Source of the DNA: Hypsibius dujardini
Lineage: Eukaryota > Tardigrada > Eutardigrada > Parachela > Hypsibiidae
DNA: 56,769 bases
Direction: 5' to 3'
Assembly (NCBI GenBank): GCA_001579985.1
Contig: LRSR01014136.1
Location: forward strand, 1 to 56,769
Below are positions 48,589 to 56,769 of this stretch, piece by piece (within the stretch, counting starts at the first letter, position 1; each line of letters starts with the position of its first letter). The position numbers were made by a program, and so were the translations under genes. The notes beneath the pieces are model-generated. The model ran no database searches, was not told the origin of the DNA, and saw only the letters and a list, made by a program, of their open reading frames with translations.

Positions 48589-50110
48589 ATGTGAGAGTAT
48601 ACTTGCGAAGGTGTCGCCGCCATCCTCCGTAGCCTTCCCTTCAATGTGATTAAACTTTTACAGTTTTTCTCCAATGATCAGCCAGAATTTGTGCTCTTAA
48701 ATTGATCCCTGAGGTCGCTGGAGAGGTGTTAAAACATTTTCTGACAAACAGAGTACGCTGACCGAGTCTGCATCATGCTCAGTCATTAAATCAATAAATT
48801 GATGACGAGATTCTCACAATCATCAGTATTAGTTGCCTTTTATGAACAATGCCTATGAACATTTATGGTCAGTCGACAAGTCGGAAATGTGCTTTTTGGT
48901 TAAGATGGAATGGCCAATGTTTCAGCTACAAATTTTTTTTATCGCATCATTTTTAGCCGTCGGAGTACTCGATGACCTTGGCGATCCAAAAAAGAACAAA
49001 AGTGGTCGAATTCGGCTATTTAGCCGGATAATTACCGTTTACAAAATCGAAAGTAACAGATTTCAAATTATCCAAAAACATTTTAAGGTTTAGAAACCGT
49101 CGAGTTTTCGAAACAGCCAGTTAATTTCGCAATGAAAAATCAAAAGGTCGCTTTGTCGACATTTGTAATGCATACTTGGTCTCCAGATGAAGGAATACAG
49201 CATAAATGTACATGGCAATAAAGAGCTGTTGCTATTTCAGACACTTGCCAAAGGTTTTGTGCACTTTTTAATTCTTAGTAGCTGAAGGCTTCTAATTTTA
49301 GCGTCAAGGCATGCCATCTCACAGGAGAGTTTGAGGATTGAGCGATGGTACAGTGCGTATATCCACTGAATAGTAGTTTTGAATAGAGAACTATGCCCTC
49401 TAGTAAACTTACATGTATCCTGGCATATTTTGGGCTTTCTCGACGACTTCTTAACTGGACGGAAATTTTCGTCCCACTCAAATTTAGAGCGACACAATAC
49501 AATTTATCTGACTTTAGAATGTTTTTTTGAACTCTGATAGATCTAGCAGTAAAAATAGTGAATTTGGTGAACCGAGCATTCACTTCTTCATTTCCAATTT
49601 TTAGGACTTTTTTCACCAAGATTATATATAATGACACCGAGGTCCTGAAACTCTCAGATACACATACAATCACAGTGCGATTTTGCACCTGATCTGCGCG
49701 GACAAAACAGCGGTAGACCTCCTATCGGTATAATGCTCTGCCTGTGACGCGGCAAACAAAAGTCGTTTAGAGTTTGGACTGGCAGGTAATAAATTAAGTA
49801 CACAAGATACATGTACAGTATTTACACAGTAAATGATGAATATGATGAATATACCGTAATCATTTTCGTGCGCAGTGGAAACCCTTATCTACCGATGAGG
49901 TACATGCCATCATGCTTGACTTGGCCTTCCTCAACTGGGCTTGGAAAGCGTATGACGGTCGTCTGCTTGATTTTCTAAGTCCATGTTGGATATGAAGGAT
50001 TTGTCTTGGAAGAGTCGCCCGTTTAATAAGGGTTTTATTAGCCATCATCGCTAATCCATGGTGGCTAAAGTAATTCAGTATACACTGTATATACTGTAAA
50101 ACAGAACACG
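48589..50110. other. Spacer between the CASD1-like paralogues
   Basis: AT-rich, with unrecognised frames at 48833-49093 (+) and 49275-49688 (-). Short TACAGTATATAC repeats lie just before the second gene. No gene supported. Confidence 0.5.
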
Positions 50111-51605
50111 ATGCGATTTGGCCACATCGTGAAGCCAGCCTTGCTCGTCTGCCTGTTTCTCATCGTTGCTTATTTCGTCGTTCATTATTTCAAAAAGGTC
50201 CATGAAGATACCGCGACTGTTTCTGCTTGGGTCGTGCCCGAGCCCGTTAACCGGACCAGGAGCTGCGGCGCGTTGTTGGCTCATGGAGAGATCTGTGAGG
50301 ACTCATTTGGAACGAGGCGATTGCGCCCGCAAGGATGTTTCATGCAGGACTACACAGCACCGACACCGTAAGTACGAAACAACTCTTCCGAACTGTAGAA
50401 AGGGTTCCGGTTCAATCTTAATAACTGTGAATTATGTGGGTGAATGGCTGATGTATGCATCGAACAGTTGGAAATTAACCAGGCAACCTTTCGTATGGGT
50501 TCACAAACAGACTAACCGCACGTTGTTTGGAGAGCCTTGCGGATCGAAGTCCCCAACAGAATGTGCGTATTGTGCTGATGGGTGATTCGAGGCTGCGTCA
50601 GTTGCAGCATCACATAAACTGGCTGATCACCGGCAATTGGACCGATATCGATAACGAAAAAGTACGGACTTATGTGACGAGGTCCCAACACAGTCCCCAA
50701 TATTTGACATTCGTTCTTAATGTTTATGGTTGTATCTGTCTGAGTGTCTGTGTCTGTGTCTGTGTCTGTGTCTGTGTCTGTGTTTATAACTGTATTTGCG
50801 TCTATATCGTGTCTACATGTATCGAACCGTGCCTGTGACTATCGAGATGCGGTTGGACGTTTATATGTATTACTCTTTCAGGGAGTCAGAGTAAGACGAC
50901 CAGGTTCGCTCGTCTGCGACCCGCCGTGGAAAGACTCTGACGACAAAATCCGGTCGGGCCAGTGTAACCTGACTCTGTCCACACCTAACCTCAACTTGAC
51001 CGTGCAACGTTTGTGGGATCCGATGATTGCGCCGGACAGAGCGCCGTTTACACTCACAAATATGCTCAACATTAACGACTCGTCAGAACTCCCCAACATT
51101 GTCATCATCAACTCTGGGGCATGGCTTCTGAAATGGTGCCATGATAATAACCTGACATCCGAAGCGTGCCAAACGGAACACAGAAAGTAAGCCAACTCTC
51201 ATCACATCATTTTCGACGGGGAATAATCCGGCCATAATTTAAGCTCGGTTTTTTTGCCCCTTTAGGATTATTTTTGCTATCAAACCCTTGCTCAAGCGGC
51301 TGAGCGCCCTCACTACTGTGATATGGATGCCGCAGACGGTGGTGAACCGGGCTTTCGCGACGTTATTTTTGACGCACGAGAAAAATGGGTTGATCTCAAT
51401 TTTCAACGATATGGCCACCACCTTACTGGCCGATACGAATGTCCGTTTTTGGTGGTCCTCCCACCAGGCTTACGAACGGTTTAACGACACCCGTGACGGA
51501 ATCCATCAGGGTCCGCGGACGCTGCTCCATAATGCTCAAGTTGTTGTAAATTATTTATGTAATGCGGTGGTCAGCCCGCCCAATTCAAATTACTGCTGCA
51601 TTTGA
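50111..51605 (+). CDS. CASD1-like SGNH/PC-esterase, type II membrane protein (copy 2)
   Basis: Exons 50111-50367, 50511-50661, 50882-51186 and 51266-51605 give 350 residues with the same intron phases (2, 0, 2) and an identical exon 3 length (305 bases) as copy 1, so the two arose by tandem duplication. Membrane helix about 10-28; LMGDSRLRQL (108-117, Ser112); DGIH (315-318). The stretch KRLSALTTVIWMPQT in exon 4 is identical in both copies. Sequence elsewhere is well diverged, so the duplication is not recent. The exon 2 donor (GAAAAA|GTACGG) is weak by consensus but gives the frame and length expected from copy 1. As in copy 1 the multi-pass domain is absent. Catalytic residues are kept, so both are probably active. 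Confidence 0.82.
50737..50786. repeat. (TGTGTC)n microsatellite (intron 2 of CASD1-like copy 2)
   Basis: TGTCTG/TGTGTC repeats about 75 bases behind the exon 2 donor. It keeps an open frame into exon 3, which is a trap for gene prediction. Confidence 0.93.
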
Positions 51606-52964
51606 TGAAAACCAAGACATGATGTGTTTAATTAAACGAAAATGATATTTCCCTCATTTTTGGATGAAATTGTCTGGCCATAGCTGTGCCACTATATATG
51701 TATGCTTTAAACGTAGAACAGAAAAATATGGCGGAAACATGCAATTCGTCCTCGCAGATAAAGAAACACAGTGAAAATGGTTTGGGATTTATTTTTATTT
51801 TTATTCATACAAGTCAACGGAAGGGAAGGTTCTATTGGGGAATAGTTTACCAGGGAACTGCAGTAAGATCTTAAATTCCGGTTAACCCAACCTGAAATTT
51901 GTTCCTACAAATTCTGTCATGAATTTGTTGATCATAAAAAATTTGTCATCTACTGGCAAGCTCGGGTCTCTGTGGCAGAACTTTCGGAAGTTCCGGGAGT
52001 AATCCACAAAACTCCCCTGCAATTCAACAATTGTCTAACTGCTTACACGCCAGCAGTTTGCAATTTGCAGTTTGCTATCAAACTTAGAGCAATATTCTAC
52101 ATGTATCTTTCCAGAGGAGCTTGGCACGTTATCGTATGCAAGAACACTGCGTTATATGGACAATGGACAATATTTTGCAGTGCCGGATTGAGGTCGGCCC
52201 CCCGATGAGATGGCTAGCATACGGGGCGGGCAGTGCCCTTTACCCCCCCCCCGCTGGACCGAGGGCGGAAGCTTTAACATGTGAAAAGGCTAAAAAATTT
52301 GGCCCCCTCGTAGTCAAAGTCGAGGGGGCAAAGTCATTTTGGACGCCGAGAAGGCAACGACCCGGTCGGCCCAATGGACAATCCCCCGCTGATAGTTTTT
52401 CCCTTTTCTTAATTGATCCGCTGCGAATTAAGCTTAGCTTTGGAAGACATAGTTATAAAAAAAAATTAACAACTAACAACATTCTAGCGTTGGGCTTTGA
52501 AAATGCAAAAAATTTTATAAGCACAATCTTGCCTGCAAGCTGACCTGCATATAAGTTTTAGTACAGTAGCACGTATTGGGAGGAACAAGGAGGTACTTGC
52601 TCCGAAGGGTGTACAGCTGTGGCGGAGTTACTTCTTTCAGCCATGCCCACTTCAGCGCGCCCACTCATAGACTTAACATGTGTGGGCGCATGGGTTTGGG
52701 TGTGGCCTGAAGAAGTAATTCCGCAACAGCTGTACATTGTTTACTTAAGTTTAATCTTTAATGATCATGATTTTCACGGAAAAGATGCATGCACCGACAT
52801 TGTAGTTACCAGTTGCCACTGGCCCAGCCGACTGCAGCAATGGAAACACCAGTTTCAAGGCTAGGTGATATTTCTTTTGGCTGTCTTCGCACTTCCTTTT
52901 TCGCACGTTGAAGTTTTAGTGGGGTTTTATTCTAATTAACCGGGAAAATACGACAACCAAAACG
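51606..52964. other. Spacer before the zinc-finger gene
   Basis: ATTAAA near 51631 may be the polyadenylation signal of the preceding gene. 52190-52345 is a C/G-run-rich patch with GGCCCCCTCG and its complement nearby (CGAGGGGGC), probably an old repeat. Also contains a foldback element at 52611-52735. No gene seen. Confidence 0.5.
52611..52735. repeat. Foldback element, family D-related ends
   Basis: GTACAGCTGTGGCGGAGTTACTTC at the left and GAAGTAATTCCGCAACAGCTGTAC at the right, inner GCCCAC/GTGGGC. The ACAGCTGTG-CG-AGTTACT end resembles family D (38720-38803). Confidence 0.85.
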
Positions 52965-55900
52965 ATGGGTGAGTTTCTGCTTCAACAGGTTTTGTTTCCA
53001 TCTTTTTCCAATCTCTTTGCAACTCTGTCCTGTTCGTTTGGGTAATCAGATGGAGTCAGCAACGAGGAGGAGCAGTATTTTAAATGCCCGTATGAAGGCT
53101 GCAACTACACTGTCTCCCGAAAATTTAAGTACATCCTGACAAGACACTACAACATCCATACAGGTCTGCTTCCATTTATCTTGTCATGCCTCCGAGTACT
53201 AGCGTTAAATGGAACCTCGTATTTGTTTTTTAGGCGCACGGCCGTTCAAGTGCCCTGTTGATGGGTGCAATTATGCCGGGGGATCCCCCGGCCATGTATT
53301 CAACCACTGCAAAACAAATCATCAAGGTGCGTAGAGGAGATGGTCCGTTCGATTTAGGGTTGTTCCTTTTTTTGCTAGCAGTACGTGATTATTTACGTCT
53401 GTTCAACCAGTCTAATGTTTTATTTGGGCTAGAGCGGTGTAAAGATCATGCCTGCGACTACAAGGGATGCACCTTTGCCTTCTTCACCAGGCAAGAGTTG
53501 ACCAGCCATTCTCGAATCCACACAGGTCAGTAGAACAGGTCAGTAGAACAGGTCAGGATGGAAGATAGTGCGTGGAAAATACTGCCTTAGTTGAGTGACA
53601 GGAGTTTCATTTTTTGAGGAAGTATGCCACATACAATCAACGACAAGATCGAGTACACTGGAGGGTCTGGGGTATAGGCAAAAGGGGCGGAGCAGGGGGT
53701 GGTCAGGTGGTTAATTGTTCGATTGTTTGAAAACCACCCCTGCCTCGCCCCTTTCGCCCATTCCCCGGACCCTCCAGTGTACTCAGTCTTGTCGTTGATT
53801 GTATCGTGTATAAAAAACAAGGGTGAAACACATATCTTTTTTAATGGACTCGAAAATGGAATTCGAAATTTCGAGGGGCTCGAGTTTTTGGTTATATAAT
53901 GAAAATTGTGTTTTAAAAGTGAAAACTGTATGAAAATTGAGAAAATCAACTTGGTTTCTTGTTTCATGTGTTCTGTCACAAAAAAAATTTGGGAGGCCTA
54001 AAAACACTTGAAGATCCCATTTTGGTCGATTCCCCGTGTAAAAATACCAATTCTAAAAACGCAGATAATTACCGTAATACAGTATTTCTGAACGTCATTC
54101 GAATCAATCAAATTCGACCTCAATTGCCAACAGCAGGCAAATATTTAGACTTCAAGAGGCGGAGCTACAAGTCATACTTATTTGAGTAATTTTACGGAGA
54201 AATCGGTTAAAGTGGATGTTTCAACACTTTCCGAACTTTCGCTTTTTTTGCGACCGAAAAAGATAGCACGGAAAACTACATTTATTTTTCGAACTCATCA
54301 CATTCTCAGCCTTTACTAAGGAAAAAAAACAATCAAGGCGATCGGAGTTTTAAGTCTCGTTTTCACCCCTTGTCTGTGATATAGAGCAATTCAGTTCGTA
54401 TTTTATAGGCGAGAAACCCTTCAAATGCCCACAGGAGTCATGCGAGTATCGCTGTTCTAGCAGTGGAGCCCTGCAAGTACATCGGGTAGTGCATACAAGT
54501 ATATACGCACGGTGGATTACATTCTATATCATCAAGCACAATTCGAATTATCCGCCCAAATATATAGATGCTGCTGCCTTCAAATGCACCTATTTCGGAT
54601 GCGCCTACGCGACGTCGAGTGCCGGCAACCTGAAGCGACACGCCCGAGCTCACGACGGTGAGGGAGATTGTAGTCTCCTCAGAAGGAGTGACTCTTCAAT
54701 TTACAACAAAAGGGCGTGTTTCGTTTCAGGCACTAGCACACTCAAATCACAGATATGTGGAGTTAATAATTGCACTCACCGAGGAACCTTTGCCAACATA
54801 TCCCGGCACCGTGCGACTCACCAAGGTAAGTACCTCATACCCCGGTGTGCCTTACACAGTAGCACCAAGCAGTGTTAACGATTTCCAGGAGTGCACAGAA
54901 TAACGCATTTTAACGATTTCCAGTATAAAAATCAAACAGTGTTAACGATTTCCAGGAGTACACAAAACAAGCATTTTAACAATTTCATTTGACTTGAAAC
55001 TAATTTGAATGGAATGTATGAAACGATGTCTCTAAAGCCGGTGATGAGGGATTTTTGTCGACAAAATAATGATTTTTTATTAGCTTTTAGAAAAATTATA
55101 ATATGTTTTGCGTCGTCAAAACAACACACACTGCGACTGGTTTTTCCACAATGCAGTCTCACAATTTAAAGTTCATTTGTATGTATGTTTTTCATGCCCT
55201 GACGGTAGTATTGGATTTGCTGCAATTAAACCATATTTTAATTATTACGAATACAGGGTTACACAAGTGTCCGTACGTGGGGTGTGACTACGAGACAGGA
55301 AATAAGGTCAACCTCGCAAACCACAAAAAGTGGCACACAGGTACGCTGGAAGCTTCAACGAATACTAACATTCTTCAAATATTTTTTGATTGAAAAATTC
55401 AGCTTGAACACACACTTTTTCAGGTATTCGGATTCATAAATGCCCAATCAGTGGATGCAACTATGTAGCGACAAGTGCGGGGAACCTAGCAAAGCATACT
55501 GCTATCCATGGAGGTATGGCCCTCCCCCCCGCCCCCGATAATTTAATTGCAGGACCCGAAAGGCGACCACTCGCCCTTTGAACCCCCGAACAAAAAAAGA
55601 AGACGCCGAATTTTTCTTTTCTCCACTAATTTTTTTTGTTCTTTGGAACCCAAAAAACCGCCCCTTTTTACCATAAAAATCTTGCCCCACCTCTTCAAAA
55701 GTTTTGCCACCTCCCCTTTCAATTTGAAACTTTCGCTGATTTCCCGCCCAGACTTAATGAAGTTACCAAGTAGTCCATACGCTGCAAAATTGGGGCGATT
55801 TTCACAGGGCGAACCCAGAATGCCTCCGCATAATTTTTTTAAATTAGAACAATAGAAGCGATGATTCATAAACTTGTTTCATTGGTGACTACTTCCAGAG

Positions 55901-56707
55901 GGGGGACACTAGAGCGAGTGACCCCTTTAATTAATTCGGGCCGCCGCCGGGGGGGGATTTTTAATTTTTTTCATAAAAAAAACTGCCCCCCCCCTGAAAA
56001 GTCCGTACGCCTCTGGTTACATCAGATCTATTTTGTGGCAAAATTTCAAAGCTAGACAAACACTGGAAAATTGCATTTTCCTTGATCTCTACTGTAAAAA
56101 TGGCGATTTACCGAAATGCACAAAATATAATTATTTTTAAACGAGCCCATTCCAATTTCAATTTAGAATTGACTGGCATCACCCACATGTTTTTCTGGCA
56201 TCATCTTCTAGTTTTTCCCAACTTTGAAATTTCGCCACACAAAAAATTGATTTATTCAACAATAAAATAAATTTAACAAATCATTCCTAATATTGTACTT
56301 ATTTAGAAAAATGTAACGGAGGCATTCCGAGTTCCCCCTATGAAAATCGTTCCAAGTAAGCCTATCAAATTGACGTATCTAATACTGGACCTACAAGTTA
56401 TTATTAATGATCCTTACAATTCCTTATTGTAGGGGAAAAGTCGTTTAAATGTTCCGCCGAGGGGTGCGATTACAGCGCGGTGTTACGCGCATCTCTAGTT
56501 ATCCACACCAGACGACGGCATAACAGTTGAGTGCATTTCATAAACTCTATGATATTATGCTATTTTTGCTTTGCTTTATCTTAAGGTACTTCTTGTTCGC
56601 TCTATTTTCATCAGAAGTACGTCCGCATGCCTGCCCAGTCGCAGGTTGCACTCACGCGGTTCTTACACGCCAGGAGCTAGCATTGCATGTCGCGCGCCGC
56701 CATACAA
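52965..56707 (+). CDS. C2H2 zinc-finger protein, one finger per exon, 3' end outside window
   Basis: A 4-base start exon (ATGG, 52965-52968) splices to ten finger exons: 53050-53163, 53234-53326, 53433-53525, 54409-54498, 54568-54657, 54730-54825, 55257-55340, 55424-55513, 56433-56525 and 56615-56707. All are multiples of three and all junctions are phase 1, cutting the Gly (or Ser/Asn) of the finger linker (HT-G-EKP). Each encodes one C-x4-C...H-x3/4-H finger, for example FKCPYEGCNY, FKCPVDGCNY, HKCPYVGCDY, FKCSAEGCDY. The C-x4-C spacing with PxxGC is the TFIIIA/GLI-like style. The product is probably a nucleic-acid-binding nuclear protein. The last donor (GTAAGT) shows it continues beyond the window. 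Because all exons are symmetric, any can be skipped or reordered without a frameshift. Family-level orthology is unknown. Confidence 0.85.
53631..53804. repeat. MITE family E, copy 2 (zinc-finger intron)
   Basis: Perfect 17-base ends ATACAATCAACGACAAG / CTTGTCGTTGATTGTAT with TACACTGGAGGGTC and GGCAAAAGGGGCGGAGCAGG inside. Sits in the 883-base intron between fingers 3 and 4. Confidence 0.93.
55514..56432. other. Intron between fingers 8 and 9
   Basis: The longest intron of the zinc-finger gene in view. Holds several homopolymer-rich patches (CCCCCCC near 55525, GGGGGG near 55950, CCCCCCC near 55986) resembling an old degraded repeat. No finger exon found inside. Confidence 0.5.
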
Positions 56708-56769
56708 GTAAGTGAGGTTTCTGACTTCGTACTGTTGTACCAGGCAGCGGCCCGTTTAGGGTCCTAGCA

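Noticed and set aside
49275-49688. 137-codon minus-strand frame between the CASD1-like genes
   Set aside because: No recognisable motif, AT-rich codon use, no splice or promoter support.
1-56769. tRNA, rRNA, snRNA genes and CRISPR arrays
   Set aside because: I looked for tRNA T-loop (GTTCGANNC) and box elements and for regularly spaced repeats with unique spacers and found none convincing; a covariance-model scan would be decisive.

Overview
This is a eukaryotic (animal) nuclear window. Coding sequence is split into short exons with GT..AG introns of roughly 60 to 4,000 bases. The spacer DNA is AT-rich and full of short hairpin elements, and the genes are metazoan families: a Prop/UNC-42 homeobox gene, a vasopressin/CCAP-like neuropeptide receptor, FAM234, ANKLE2, a gustatory-type receptor and a C-type lectin. 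A small ecdysozoan invertebrate (tardigrade-like) is my best guess, but nothing here fixes the taxon.

Layout. 0.1-1.1 kb (+): 3' exons of a MATH/BTB-type protein. 1.8-3.1 kb (-): secreted C-type lectin, two exons, EPN motif built across the splice. 4.8-5.2 kb (+): one strongly coding exon I cannot identify. 5.36-6.35 kb (+): dead DD37D mariner-like transposase. 7.4-7.7 kb: CAGACA satellite. 8.5-11.0 kb (-): gustatory-receptor-like membrane protein. 13.0-15.4 kb (-): two decayed copies of an ankyrin-like gene. 15.6-19.3 kb (-): Prop/UNC-42 homeobox gene, complete in three exons. 22.2-31.4 kb (+): FAM234 homologue, six exons and 759 residues, with introns carrying several transposons. 32.0-35.3 kb (+): ANKLE2 homologue, 569 residues. 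35.8-43.2 kb (-): rhodopsin-family neuropeptide receptor, four exons and 455 residues. 46.5-51.6 kb (+): two tandem paralogues of the SGNH/PC-esterase domain of CASD1, each a short type II membrane protein. 53.0-56.7 kb (+): start of a C2H2 zinc-finger gene in which every exon holds one finger and every intron is phase 1.

I joined exons by hand from splice dinucleotides, reading phase and family conservation. For the lectin, receptor-like, Prop, FAM234, ANKLE2, GPCR and both CASD1-like genes the summed exon lengths give an uninterrupted frame to the stop. In several of them a diagnostic motif appears only after the join.

At least five families of foldback, MITE-like elements recur. Three are present in both halves of the window, and most lie in introns, so they are probably a main cause of intron size differences here. 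Several introns also carry TGTGTC/CAGACA microsatellites close behind the donor site.
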